Assembly: GCF_018320785.1 (NCBI RefSeq)
Contig: NC_054877.1
Location: forward strand, 7,735,030-7,799,029
Direction of reading: 5' to 3'
Origin: Cheilinus undulatus
Taxonomy: Eukaryota; Chordata; Actinopteri; Labriformes; Labridae
DNA length: 64,000 bases
The position numbers and the translations under genes were made by a program. Below are positions 1-14,119 of the stretch, piece after piece. Below the pieces are notes generated by a model. The model ran no database searches. It worked only from the letters and a program-made list of their open reading frames with translations, and was not told the DNA's origin. Numbering within the stretch: the stretch's first letter is position 1; each line of letters opens with the position of its first letter.

Positions 1-950
1 GCAACACAGCCACAAAGCAAAAGACCATGTAAAATCTGACTTACTGTATGTCAATGACTGCTAAGATGCACAGAGAATAAAAGTCTCCAAAGCTCTGCTG
101 ATTCCATAGTTGAAGACTTCTGAACGTCCACTGGCATGAATGTAAGCACAAAAACGGTGCAGGGGAAGCTTTGAGAGTGGGTTTCCACGGCCGAGCAGCT
201 GCATGCAAGCCTCACGTCACCAAGTCCAATGCCAAGCGTCGGATAGAGTGATGTAAAGCACACCGACACTGGACTGTGGAGCATGAGGGACATACTCTGT
301 GGAGTGATGAATCACACTTCTCTGCCTGCAGTCAGATGGGTGAGTCTGGGTTTGGTGGATGCTGGGAGAACGTTACCTGCCTGGCTGCATTGTGCCAACT
401 GTGAAGTTTGGTGGAGGAGGGATAATAGTATGGGGCTGATTTTCAGGGTTTGGGCTAAGCCCCTTATCTCCAGTGAAGGCCAGTCTTAATGCTTCAACAT
501 ACTGAAAAATGTTGGACAATGCTATACTTCCAACTGTGTGGAAACAGTTTTAGGAAGGCCCTTTTCAACTCCAACATGACTGTGCTCCAGTGCACAAAGT
601 GAGGTCTATAAAGACATGGTCTGATGAGTCTGGTGTGGAAGAACTTGACTGGCCCACACAGAGACCTGACCTCAGTCAAACTGAGGACGTCTGAGATGAG
701 ACTGTGAGCCAGACCTTCATATCCAACATCAGTGCCTGACCTCATAAATGCTCTATAAAATGAATGGGCACAAGTTCCCACAGAAACACTCCAACATCTT
801 GTGGAAAGCGCTCCAAGCAGAGAGGAGCCTGTTATAGCGGCAAAAGAGAGGTCACCTCCTTCTTAAAATACATGTATTTGAATATAATGTCATTACAGTT
901 CCTGTTGATGTAATGGTCAAGTAGCCAAATACTTTTGTCCATATATGGTA
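1..950 (+). mobile_element. Tc1/mariner-like element, decayed, 5' part outside window
   Basis: A plus-strand copy of the same Tc1-like family as the fuller element at 1951-3183. Shared stretches include the segment around 176-240 (GGTTTCCACGGCCGAGCAGC, then the 'tcacca agt..aatgc' run), the GTGATGAATCACACTTCTC block (a broken W-S-D-E-S motif of the DDE domain) and the 3' end AATACTTTTGTCCATATATGG near 927-948. Many frameshifts and stops mean no transposase could be made. The left terminus lies before base 1. The small ORFs here are shadows of the dead transposase. Family assignment is secure; exact ends are approximate. Confidence 0.75.
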
Positions 951-1950
951 TTTCCTCCTTCACCCTGAGACATGGTGTTCACACTGACTGGACAGGAATG
1001 GTGTCCAAATAAGTCTTATCATGTTGTGCTGTCTCCAGAGTGGAGTCATGATAAGTGACTTCCTTTGAAGACTTAAAGGGGCTTCTGGGACCATGTTCTG
1101 TATTATTTTTCAACTAGATTACATAATACACATGTGCACATGCAAACAAAGAGTTTAGAGAATGAGGCATCAAATAGCTGTGAGACGTAAGACGATAGAA
1201 AGATATGAGGAGGCCAATGAGATGGACGGAAAATTCCTCAAAGGACAAAATATCCTGCTGCTTTTGTCACAAAGGGTACACTTTCTCAGATTTCATTGAA
1301 CTGAGACTGATTTCCTAACAACTTCCCAAACCAAAAGCAAACTTCAACTGACTGAAAGTAACTCTCAGACTCTTAAAGTGATCGTTCGCACTTTTGGAAT
1401 CCTGAAAAGACGGTTTGTTAAACAAATCTAACAATGAAATGTTTCTACATGCAGTTTTACAAAAGCACAGTCAGTGATGTGAATCTTTCAACTAAGGTTA
1501 GATCATATTCAATCAGCAGACAGTATCATGAACATATGAAGGTTTCTACAGCATGCATATAGTTTAAACTTGAACAAATATTAGTGACTTTTGTGGTTTA
1601 AGTCTTGCTGTAACCGATTCTTTTTCTGAATCCTGAAGTATGTTGTCTCAATACGATCATTTTACAGCTCTTAATAAAACAGCCTCCTACTATCTCAGAC
1701 TGTAAATATCAACCATGTTTAATATTCAGAAAATGGATTAAAAATGGAATAATAGACGTTCAGTGTCGGGGTTATTGGTGTGGATTTAATCCTTAAATAA
1801 AAATTAAGAATGAAAGCATACTATACAAACAAGGTAAGATTTTTAACATAAGTGCCAAAGCAAGGTTTTACTTTGAAAGCATAAGAAGGAAGTGTAAGGA
1901 ATCATGCCATGTTTGTCTTGCCTGTGACATATTCTGCTTATGTGGACATA

Positions 1951-3183
1951 CAATATATTGCCAAAAGTATTCACTCACCATTCCAAATAATTGAAATCAG
2001 GTGTTCCAATCCCTTCCATGCCTACAGGTGTTTAAAATCAAGCACCTAGGCATGCAGACTGTTTCTACAAACATTTGTGAAAGAATGGGTCGCTCTCAGG
2101 AGCTCAGTGAATTCCAGCGTGGTACTGTGATAGGATGCCACCTGTGCAACAAGTCCAGTGGTGAAATTTCCTCACTCCTAAATATTCCACAGTCAACTGT
2201 CAGTGGTATTATAACAAAGTGGAAGTGACTGGGAACGACAGCAACTCAACCACGAAGTGGTAGACCACGTAAAATGACAGAGCGGGGTCAGTGGATGCTG
2301 AGGCACATAGTGCGCAGAGCTCACCAACTTTCTGCAGAGTCAATCACTACAGACCTCCAAACTTCATGTGGCCTTCAGATTAGCTCAAGAACAGTGCGTA
2401 GAGAGCTTCATGGAATGGGTTTCCATGGCCGAGCAGCTGCAGCCAAGCCATACATCACCAAGTGCAATGCAAAGCGTTGGATGCAGTGGTGTAAAGCACG
2501 CCGCCACTGGACTCTAGAGCAGTGGAGACACGTTCTCTGGAGTGACGGACTGTGCCTCTCCATCTGGCAATCTGATGGACGAGTCTGGGTTTGGCGGTTG
2601 CCAGGTGAACAGTACTTGTCTGACTGCATTGTGCCAAGTTTAAAGTTTGGTGGAGGGGGATTATGGTGTGGGCTTGTTTTTCAGGAGCTGGGCTTGGCCC
2701 CTTAGTTCCAGTGAAAGGAACTCTGAATGCTTCAGCATACCAAGAGATTTTGGACAATTCCATGCTCCCAACTTTGTGGGAACAGTTTGGGGATGGCCCC
2801 TTCCTGTTCCAACATGACTGTGCACCAGTGCACAAAGCAAGGTCCATAAAGACATGGATGAGAGAGTTTGGTGTGGATGAACTTGACTGACCTGCACAGA
2901 GTCCTGACCTCATGAAACCTGATGAATTACAGTGGAGACTGAGAGCCAGGCCTTCTTGTCCAACATCTGTGTGTGACCTCACAAATGCGCTTCTGGAAGA
3001 ATGGTCAAAAATTCCCATAAACACACTCCTAAACCTTGTGGAAAGCCTTCCCAGAGGACTTGAAGCTGTTATAGCTGCAAAGGTGGACTGACATCATATT
3101 AAACCCTATGGATTAAGAATGGGATGCCACTTAAGTTCATATGCGAGTCCAGGCAGGCAAGCGAATACTTTTGGCAATACAGT
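1951..3183 (+). mobile_element. Tc1/mariner-like element, near full length, dead transposase
   Basis: The ends carry matching inverted termini: TATTGCCAAAAGTATTCACT at about 1956 on the plus strand and its complement GCGAATACTTTTGGCAATA at 3161-3179. The length of about 1.2 kb is normal for Tc1. Inside, 2085-2228 reads as a helix-turn-helix start (MGRSQELSEFQRGTVIGCHL), and 2274-2705 plus 2663-2890 read as the DDE domain (LWSDG where LWSDE is expected; [13 protein letters not shown]). The frame is broken between 2228 and 2274 and again near 2700, a TGA interrupts after TKWK, and the catalytic E of LWSDE is G, so the transposase is inactive. Fragments of the same family lie at 1-950 and 46504-47895. 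Confidence 0.85.
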
Positions 3184-3739
3184 GGACATACAGTGGACGT
3201 CTGCTAAAACAAGTTAAATATAACTTCCCATCAATCATTTTCCAGTGTAATTTCTCTGCTGAGAGACATGCACGGTAAAAATAGACAAGCAAGTCAGGTC
3301 CATTATAAATGTCGGGAAACCTGAATTATGACCACACATAAATGTCCACAGTCCACTGTGTTTCTAGGGAGCTGTCAGGATCTCTGTCAAGTCTAAAAAT
3401 CCCTAATTTAAGCAAACATTAGTCTGTTTTCTCCCATATTCATCCATTTCCCAGTAAGAAGACAGTAGTGTCCGATGATTTGCCACTCAGTCCGACTGAG
3501 CAGGCATGTTGCGTGCTGAAAGTTCCTCGGCGCAAACCCATCATTATCTGGATCCATGGAGACCCTGAGCTTACGCAGGCAGTTTGAAAGCTCTTACTAC
3601 CAACCTGCACACCCAAGAGGACATCAGTCTTTGAAAAAGTCATTGCACGACTGCAATTCACCCATTCTAATATGTGCACTTTGATAGGGATATTTGACGG
3701 TAAATACCATTGGGCCTGAAATGTGAACATCCTTTACAG
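3184..3739. other. Intergenic, no recognisable gene
   Basis: No coding signature or known repeat was recognised here. A minus-strand open frame at 3440-3730 lacks codon bias or any motif I can name. Confidence 0.4.
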
Positions 3740-4021
3740 CTGTGGTTTTCAATACTGGTTGAGTCATGGGGCCCACCAACTCCTCAACAAGAATTTCCAC
3801 ACAAATTTTTGAATTTTTTTTTGATCAGTCAGATGTATTTAAGAAAGCTTGGGCCTAAAACAGTACAAAAGGTGTAACAAAAAAATTAAACAGGAAAAAA
3901 AGATGCATGTTTTATAGAGTCTCATAGACAATTTAGCACAATTTTTTTTCCCAGGAACACATCCACAACCGATTGTAAAGGGCCTGCTTTTGGGTACCGA
4001 ACCACCAGTTGAGAACCACTG
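3740..4021. mobile_element. hAT-type non-autonomous element (MITE)
   Basis: The ends form an inverted pair of the CAGTGGTTCTCAAC class: CTGTGGTTTTCAATACTGG on the left and CCAGTTGAGAACCACTG on the right. They are flanked by an imperfect 8-bp target duplication, CTTTACAG at 3732-3739 and CTTTAAAG at 4022-4029 (7 of 8 match), which is the hAT signature. It is 282 bp with no coding capacity. Confidence 0.75.
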
Positions 4022-5294
4022 CTTTAAAGCAGGCCAAAAACATCTATAAAAATAGGCTTTTAGGCTGCTGTGTATATGCCTAAAAGTACAATAAACTATA
4101 GACTCAAGGGTAAAGTGCACTTTGAAATAGATCTAAGGTTCCTCATTAAGACAGGGTTAGTTTGATATACAGTTTACTAGATTTGTAACTTAAGATTCTG
4201 TTTCAATGAGACACTTGATGGTTTTAGGGAATTTTAGAATGTGATTTTGTTTGTGATAAGGGTCATTGTGTCAGATTAAGAGTCTTTAGGGTGGTTTGAA
4301 AGAGTTAATAGGAGTACCTGGGAACTGAGGCTCAGGAGTGTATTAAAACAGATGCTCAGCAGTGACACACTTTTCATAAAAGAAAGAGAATAGAGGATGA
4401 AATTAAAGTGTCATGTATAATACCTTGCTTGGCCTTGATATCACTGAGGTTAAATAATGATGAGACATGAAACTGTCCCACATGGAGGGAACTCCTCGTC
4501 TAAAGGCCTGATACATCAGTATTATGAGCTCAAATACAAAGAGGCAGCAGACTCAGGAAGATTGATGGTTGTGCTTTTAAGTTTACATCTTATTGTGTAT
4601 CCATGAACACATAAACACACTGATTGTTTACATATGTATGAAAAGCGTCACAGAACCCTCTGAAACCATGACCTTCCTCCCTCAGGGGGAACATACATGA
4701 ACGTTTGTTTTCTGCAGTCTTGAGGAGCCTCGGCCGACCTCGGGTTAGCCATCAACGCCCTTCCCTTTACTGTAAAACCGTTCAAACAAAAATGCAGGGT
4801 TGTTTACTGAGAGCTGGTACAGGTGTGAAACTTGGGCTGGCCTCGGGGATGTCACTGAGCGCCAACGGCTGTGGAAACCAGGCCACCTATCAAGGTTAAC
4901 TATTCATCTTCTTGTCTTCTTTTGTTCCTCGGCCTTGTTCCCTCGGCTCCGTTTACCTTTGTATGCTGGACTGTTTTGATTTTTATGAATAAAAAGCTGG
5001 CCTTAGACATAAAGGAGCTGTCTCTGGTTCCAGGGGCGATTCAGTGATGCTGTGACAATGGCGTTCTGGAAGTGTCGATGAAGGCCCAATGTTGCCATGC
5101 TTCCAGAAGACCTGCTTCCCGTTTATTCATTCTACATAAACTTTGTAAAGATAACATTATTTTGGCCAAAGCACTTACCTCTGAGACAGGATCCCAGTGA
5201 AAGTGAAGAAATTATTTTTCCCCTGTCAAGTAAACTGTTGATTACCTAACCCTAACCCCTACCACGCCTAAAAGGTCACCAAAATTTGTGGACA
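4022..5294. other. Intergenic; possible non-coding exon with poly(A) signal near 4716-4995
   Basis: Most of this stretch shows nothing. At 4705-4720 a pyrimidine run ending in TTTTCTGCAG looks like a splice acceptor. It is followed by a GC-richer segment and by ATGAATAAAAAGC near 4985-4997, which contains an AATAAA poly(A) signal. This could be the last exon of an unseen plus-strand transcript. The open frame at 4705-4899 has no recognisable domain. A short telomere-like run (CCTAACCCTAACCCC) occurs near 5247. Low confidence. Confidence 0.2.
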
Positions 5295-7270
5295 TACAGT
5301 GACTATAATAAGTATTCACCCTCTGGGTTGAGGATCTTTGTATTGATTTCATAAATCAGTCATAATCAATATAATTTGTGTTTTACGACAAAACAAAAAA
5401 AGCATCTGTGTCTGGAAGGTCCATTCACTGGTTAATCAGTATTCCTGGCTACCATTACACCATGAAGACAAAAGAACACTCAAAGCAACTCAGAGAAAAG
5501 GTTATTGAAAAGTATAAGTCAGGAGATGGATACAAAAAATATCCAAGGCATTCTATATCCCCCATAGTTCAGGTAAACCCATCATCAAGAAATGGAAGGC
5601 ATACGTCACGTGTGTAAATCTGTCTAGATCAGACCGTCATGCAAGATGAAGACTAGTGAGAGAGACCACTAAGACACCTATGACTACTCTGAAGGAGTTC
5701 CAAGCTTCAGCAGCTGAGATGGGAGAGACTCTGCAGACAACAACCGTTGGCCGGGTTCTTCATCAGTCCAAGCTTTATGGGAGAGTGGCAGAGAGAAAGC
5801 CACTGTTGAAAGAAACTCAGATTAAATCTGGACTACAGTTCACTAAAAGGCATGTGGGAGACTCCATGTTCATATGACCAAGAAATTTCTTTGGTCTGAT
5901 GAGACCAAAATGGAGCTTTTTGGCCATCAGACAAGACACCAAACACTGCACATCACCACAAACACAGCATCCCCACTTTGAAGTATGGTGGTGGAAACAT
6001 CATGCTGTGGGGATGCTTCTCGGCAGCCGGCCCTGGAAGGCTTGTAAAGGTAGAAGGTAAAATGAATGCGACAAATGCAGGAAAATCCTGGAGGTCAATC
6101 TTATTCAGTCTGCAAGAGAACTACGACTTTGGAGAAGATTAATTTTCCAAAGCCAGTGAGCTGAAGCATACAGAGAAAGCTACACAGAAATGGTTTAAAG
6201 ACAACAAGGTGAATGTTCTAGAGAGGCCGAGTCAAAGCCCAGACCTCAATCCAACAGAGAATTTGTGGATGGATTTGAAAAGGGCTGTTCATGCCTGATA
6301 CGTGTTCAACCTGACAGAGCTTGAGCAATTTTGCAAAGAAGGATGGAGTAAATGGTAATAAATGGAGTCCTATCCACACAGACTCTGTGATTGCAGCTAA
6401 AGATGACTACTAAATACTGAGCTGAAGGGGTTGAATGTTTATGCAGTCACTGGCTATGTTTACATGGACCGCTTGTAATCAGAATAAAAACCTGATCTGA
6501 ATTAAAATGCTTCATATGCACACTCCATTCAGAATAGTCTTCTGATCCGACTCATTTGGGGGTGTTGTATGCCGATCCTCATTCAGATCAACGTCCATGA
6601 AAACACCTGATCACCTCTCCCTGTATTTAAGTCTTTCTGCGCCTGTCTGCCTCTGACATCACATCTTTCTGCTTCCCTATTCTACCCCTCTGAACAGACC
6701 ACAGCAGTACGTACTGCTGAGCTTGCTGCTTAAACAGGGGAAGCACCAGAAACGGCTGAACTGTCTGCAGCACATGATGAAGGTCTATTTCTAAGTAAAA
6801 TAAAGTAGAAATAAAGATAATATAAAGTACAGACAAAAGTGAGAAGAACAATCCAATATTTTTTGCGACAGTGTAAAGTCATGGGGGTTTGTTTACAGGT
6901 GCAGAAGAAGAATTTCTTCTTCTACGGCAAATTGTTGGTAGATTTAACTGGTGGGACATTACAGCACATGTCAGAAAAATTTTATTCAGATCAGATTGAG
7001 ATGCATGAGCACCCGTGCACCCAGCATCCGTGTGTACAGAGACGTTTTAATCTCTGATCTGAATGAATTTAATCTGATTGTGAAAAAAATGCTCGTTACT
7101 GCAGCTATTTATTTTACCTTCATATTTTTATTTAATTGGCATAACTTTATAGAAATCTTTTTTGTATTATTATTGTCACAACAGCCAAATTATATTGACC
7201 ATGATTGATTTATAAAATCAATAAAAGGGTAAAACATCCTAGGAGGTGAACACTTTTTCTAGGCAGTGTA
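5295..7270 (+). mobile_element. Tc1/mariner-like element interrupted by a nested insertion
   Basis: The left terminus TACAGTGACTATAATAAGTA and the right terminus CTTTTTCTAGGCAGTGTA (ending 7270) are inverted copies. The interior shows a decayed Tc1 transposase: CATGAAGACAAAAGAACACT near 5461 (start of the DNA-binding part), CTTTGGTCTGATGAGACCAA near 5890 (W-S-D-E-T) and CCAGACCTCAATCCAACAGA near 6239 (P-D-L-N-P-T-E). Several frameshifts make it non-functional. The element is about 650 bp too long because of an insertion at about 6447-7104. A second, left-truncated copy of the same family lies at 39125-40302. Confidence 0.85.
6447..7104. mobile_element. Unclassified element nested in the Tc1 copy
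   Basis: Comparison with the related copy at 39125-40302 shows that Tc1 sequence stops after TTTATGCAG (6446) and resumes at CTATTTATTTTACC (7105). TGCAG occurs on both sides (6442-6446 and 7100-7104), a plausible target duplication. Near its ends the insert carries related inverted segments: AATCAGAATAAAAACCTGAT at about 6479 and GATCTGAATGAATTTAATCTGATT near 7057-7080. No coding capacity was recognised. Superfamily not assigned. Confidence 0.5.
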
Positions 7271-9659
7271 TCAGTTTTGCTAAAAATGCACCTTTTTGCT
7301 GGTTTTATGAATGTGTGCTTCCTAAGAAGCCTTTTTGGATACCCCCTCCCACTGATTTGAGCTACATGCATGAACATTAGTACATCATGTCCAGATTAAC
7401 AAAAGATAAATGTATCGTCTTTTTAGAAGTAGAGTAAGTGAGATTATCATGGTTACGTCTTGGATATTTGCAGAGTTTTTTGACTGAATAAGTGAGGTTG
7501 AATTTGTAGCATCTCCTTTGGGGGATTTTATCTGATAGACTCCTGTTTTTTTCCCCCTCATTTTACACAAATGGGAGATCTCAGGTTAGCTTGAGTTTTG
7601 GCCATTATGTATGGCTGTTGTTAGAGTAGTGTGCCAAATCTTGTTACTGTGGAAAAAAAATATAATTCATTATAATTCTGCAGTGTTAATGTCAGTTATC
7701 ACTAAACTTCAGAGCCATGATAAGCCTGTCAAAAAGAACACATTCATATTCAATACTGTTCATTTCATTACAGCGCCCCCTGCTGCCATAAGGAATTAAC
7801 TTTGTCTTGATAATTCTCATTTCTACATGATTGGTCAGATCTTCCTCAAAAAATCCTAATACCGCTGTCATGCTGAGATCCGAAGCTCTGAGGCCTGCCT
7901 GAAACCCTAGTAGTGAAGTGAACGCCATAAAACAGGAAGTTGTCTTTTTAAGGGTCTAACATGCTCATACAGTCAACAAATGTCACACACATGACTCTTG
8001 TCTCTAACTCAAACACAAAAGGTCGAACCAAAGATTTAGGAATATGTTTTGCAGAGCCTACAAAAAAGCTTCTTGGAGCAATATCGTAAAAAACAGGAAG
8101 TCCAACAATTGTTTTTTTTTTTTTTTTTTTTTTTTTTTGAGTGTTTTTGGACAATAGCACAGGTGATATTTGAAAGAACTCTTCCTAGGGCTTTCATCCA
8201 AGCATGTTGTTCTGTCGCACTGTGGCTTACTATGGCTATCGCACACAGTAAGAAGACATACCATAGGGGAGAATTTATTTTGGACGTTTTTGTAACTCAA
8301 AGGGCAGAGCCATTATCAATAGGCAAAGTATGTTTTTCAGTGTGCAAACCGTATAATTACTGACAAAAGTGCTTGTTTCTCATGTATACTCAGTCCTGTG
8401 TTCTTCTGATTTGTCATGCAAGATTACAGCCTTGAACTAAACACACCAACGTGTATTATTCATAGCGCCCCCTACTGATAACAGGAAGGTGTACAGAATG
8501 AAGCCATGTGTTCTTTCCTCTCTCTGTATTCAACATATGTCGCTCTGGTTTTGACATTCGTTTCAAAATCACTCAGTACTTACAGTTTCACTGAGGTATG
8601 CCTGGCTGGCACACATTTCAATGCTCGCCATCAAACAGGAAGTTGCTGTAACACTCACATGCAACATTTGATTTGCTTCAAAGTTGACATATGTGATCAA
8701 AGTCTGGACCTGAACAGACAAAATGACAAAATTTAGGATTTGCCCCTCCTCCTATTGACGCTGACTGCTTCCTGTGTGCAGCCAAAGTCCCAAAACACTG
8801 GTCAAAAGATGTTGTGAGTTAAAACATAAATAAGAACAATTTCTGTACCCACTTAACTTTTGCAGTGGATTTCAGGGAGACAAAGAGACCAAGTGTGCTA
8901 GTGTAGAGAAGATGGGCTAAGTAGCTAACAGGTTAGCTTATATAGAATGAAACAAGTGTATCTCTGGCTGAAGACTGCTGGTGCTTTTGTGACTAAGGCC
9001 AGATATCTGTTTACTCTCTAAGCTTCTTATCGCGCATTGACACCAAAAGTGACAAAGACGAGTAAGAGGAGTATAAAGAACAGTGAGAGGGGAGAAGAGA
9101 TAAAGAGATGGAGGTGAAGAGAAGAAAGAAAACACCTTTTGCCTTCACTTAAAATTATCTAAACTCTGTCTGACGAAAGACCAGGGTACGAGTATCACCT
9201 TACAAACGTTTGTCAGTGTTAGACTGTGACATAGTTTGTATTTCCCACTTTCATGTTTTGTTTTTTGTGCGTAATGACATTTATTGATATCATGTATCCA
9301 GATAACACAGTGAGGTGTTGCTACAAATTGAAATCATTGCCCGTCAGTGTTTAATCTGTTATTAATTTAAAGTAGGCTGCTCATTGTTAATACTGGATGC
9401 TTGTACAGTGTTGGGTTACTCATATTGTTGAACAACTGAGCTGCTGGTAAGATGATGAAAAAAGACTTTCTGCCAAGAACACTGAAAACAAATTCCTCCA
9501 TTACACAGTCAATTTGTCCATCATGAAGTACAAACTGTGCTAAATGTGAATTAAAAACAGAATGCAATGGCTATCAAATATAAACTCATATTTTATTCAC
9601 AACTCAACAGATGTTGAAACTGAGACATTTTACCATGGCATAGAAAATATTAGCCAGAA
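7271..9659. other. Intergenic, no gene seen; poly-T tract and two CTCF-like motifs
   Basis: No gene or classified repeat was recognised. A long homopolymer T run lies at about 8112-8138 and accounts for the K- and F-rich open frames around it. Two motifs resembling the vertebrate CTCF core on the minus strand occur at 7771-7788 (CAGCGCCCCCTGCTGCCA) and 8464-8478 (AGCGCCCCCTACTGA). Confidence 0.4.
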
Positions 9660-10205
9660 TTTGATGTCAGTAACACCTCTCAAATAAGTAGGGAGGGGCA
9701 ACAAAAGGCTGGACAGGTAAGTGGTACTAAAGGAATCTTTTAGAGGGGCTGAGTTTCAGAAGTCAAAATGGAGGGAGGTTCAGCAAAATGCAAAAAAAGC
9801 ATCTAAAATTTGTTTTAACAATTTTGAAAAATGGTCCTCAGTGTCAAAGTGTGATAATTTAGAATTCACCACTATCTGCAATAAATAATATCATCAGAAT
9901 ATGCAGGGGACAAGGCTGAGGGTCTGTTTTCGATGCTCATGATCTTCAGGGCCTGTATCATTGTAAAGAAGAAGACCTATGCAAACAAGATCCAGAAACG
10001 CCGCTGTCTTCTCTTGGCCAAAGCTCATTTAAAATAGACTGGGAAAATGGAAAACTGTTCTGTGGTCAGATTTATCAAAATTTTTAATTCTTGTTGGAAA
10101 CAACAGATAATGTGTCCTGTGTGCTAAAGAAGAGATGGACCAAACAGCTTGTTGTCATCGCACAGTTCAAAAGCCTGCCACTCTGGTAATGGTTCCCACA
10201 TGGAC
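9660..10205 (+). mobile_element. Tc1-like element remnant
   Basis: Plus-strand text is recognisable as an old Tc1 copy. It has the pre-ORF segment GGCTGGACAGGTAAGTGG near 9708, the ORF start region AAAATGGAGGGAGGTTCAGC near 9765-9784, the segment CAGAAACGCCGCTGTCTTCT near 9991 and GGAAAACTGTTCTGTGGTCA near 10048 (W-K-T-V-L-W-S). The D-E that should follow is destroyed. Both termini are eroded, so the bounds are approximate. It directly abuts the next Tc1 element. Confidence 0.7.
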
Positions 10206-10208
10206 GAA

Positions 10209-12716
<2,508 letters not shown>

Positions 12717-13451
12717 GTTGATGTTGGATTCTGGAGTGATCTCTTGAGCCCTCCCCAGCTGGACCAGTGATGATATGTAAAGCCACATCATCATTTAACC
12801 ACTAGCTGTTGAGGTGGCATCCAGTGAACAAAGTGAGTTTCATAGATGACTGTTGAACATTCTGGAAAAGCATAATCTGATTAGTAGAGATGGCATTCAT
12901 TGTACAAGTCCTAAGATGGATAGAAAGTCATTCTCTGGCCCAAAGCTAAATTCTGTGTTTAAACCTGGTTCAGGTGTTTCCATTTTGTGGTCTAAAGTGC
13001 CATGTGTGTCCCTTCAGGGCAACTGCACTTTTTCCATTTGGCAAACAGGAAATATAGAAACCTTTTGGAGAAGTAAAGTTTGATCTGGGAGAAAATTTTT
13101 GGACTCTTTATATACCAAAGAGAAAATTCAAGAAATAAAAAAACGGTAATGAATACAGAGGAGTTGCCAGAGGTTTGATAAAAGTGGATTTTTTTCTAAG
13201 TTTTAAGAATGGTGAGAGAAAGAGGAGGGTGGAGAGCGATGGGGAGATAAACAGAGGTATCTCCTCTTTCTGCTCTGATTATGATTTCGCTGTTTCACGC
13301 TGAAAGAGGTCACATCGCAGAGAGACGGCCCAGTTCTTCTCCCACAGGACAAAGAGGACTGGCCTTTCCTCCCTCCCATGAAGTTCTCAGCCTTTGTCTG
13401 CCGGGTCTGCAGGTGAGACTCAACCTGAAAGACGTTTTGTCGTGGGCGAGG
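12717..13451. other. Intergenic, upstream of the otolin-like gene
   Basis: No repeat or gene was recognised. The last 200 bases are richer in GC and purines and lie directly upstream of a TATA-like box, so they probably hold proximal regulatory sequence of the otolin-like gene. Confidence 0.3.
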
Positions 13452-13535
13452 TTTATAAATTGATCAAAGCCTCCTCTGTTCTGTCATCATCCCACAAATC
13501 TTCTCCAGATGATGCAGCACGGCTCAAACAGAACA
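13452..13535 (+). promoter_or_regulatory. Candidate TATA box and 5' UTR exon of the otolin-like gene
   Basis: TTTATAAAT at about 13452-13460 is a good TATA box. A start about 25-30 bases downstream would give a short non-coding first exon ending at 13535 with the donor ACA|GTAAGTG. The next exon begins exactly at the ATG (acceptor TTTCCTCAAG|ATG at 14119/14120), so the whole 5' UTR would lie in this exon. Transcript data are needed for the true start. Confidence 0.45.
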
Positions 13536-14119
13536 GTAAGTGTTTTCAGAAATACATCACAGGATTTTTTTCTTTGATTAGATGCATTCAGGTTGGCTGG
13601 AAGATGTTTTTTAAACATAAATGGAAGTTTCTTTGGGTAATTTAATTGATGCAAGTTAAGTTTATTCTGAGAACTATCAAGCGTTAAGGACGTACAAATT
13701 CAAACCCTTGCAATAAGTGGAGAATACTTAAAGCTCAAGTGAGAGACCTCTGTGGTAGGGGGTTTGGGCCCATCTGCTGCAGATCTCTCCAATGCGGCGG
13801 CCCCGACTATGAGGCGGAAAGTAAGGACTACCCTTGTTGGGTTTTTCTTTAATTTGTGGTATGTTATTATTATTGTTATACCCTCTCCCTCCCACTTACC
13901 CTAACCTTTAGGGTCCTGATGCCTAACCCTCTTTGGGTTTTCCTTAGTTTGTAATGCTAACCCTTTTTGATGCTCTTTAAGTGTACAAAATTTGGACAAA
14001 AGTTGGAATTGCTCTCTTTGGTGCTCATTTAAAGGACTGCAAGCAATTTAGAACAAGAAATAAAAGGTGATGATGCAGATGAGTCTCAGTTTAATAATCT
14101 TACTCTGTCTTTCCTCAAG

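Noticed and set aside
2001-3024. Functional transposase gene
   Set aside because: The frame is broken at least twice and a catalytic E in LWSDE is replaced, so it is annotated as a dead element.
5244-5262. Telomere-like CCTAACCCTAACCCC
   Set aside because: Only about two units; too short to be called an interstitial telomere.
8049-8363. Open frame with a run of phenylalanines
   Set aside because: Created by the poly-T tract; no domain, splice context or codon bias.
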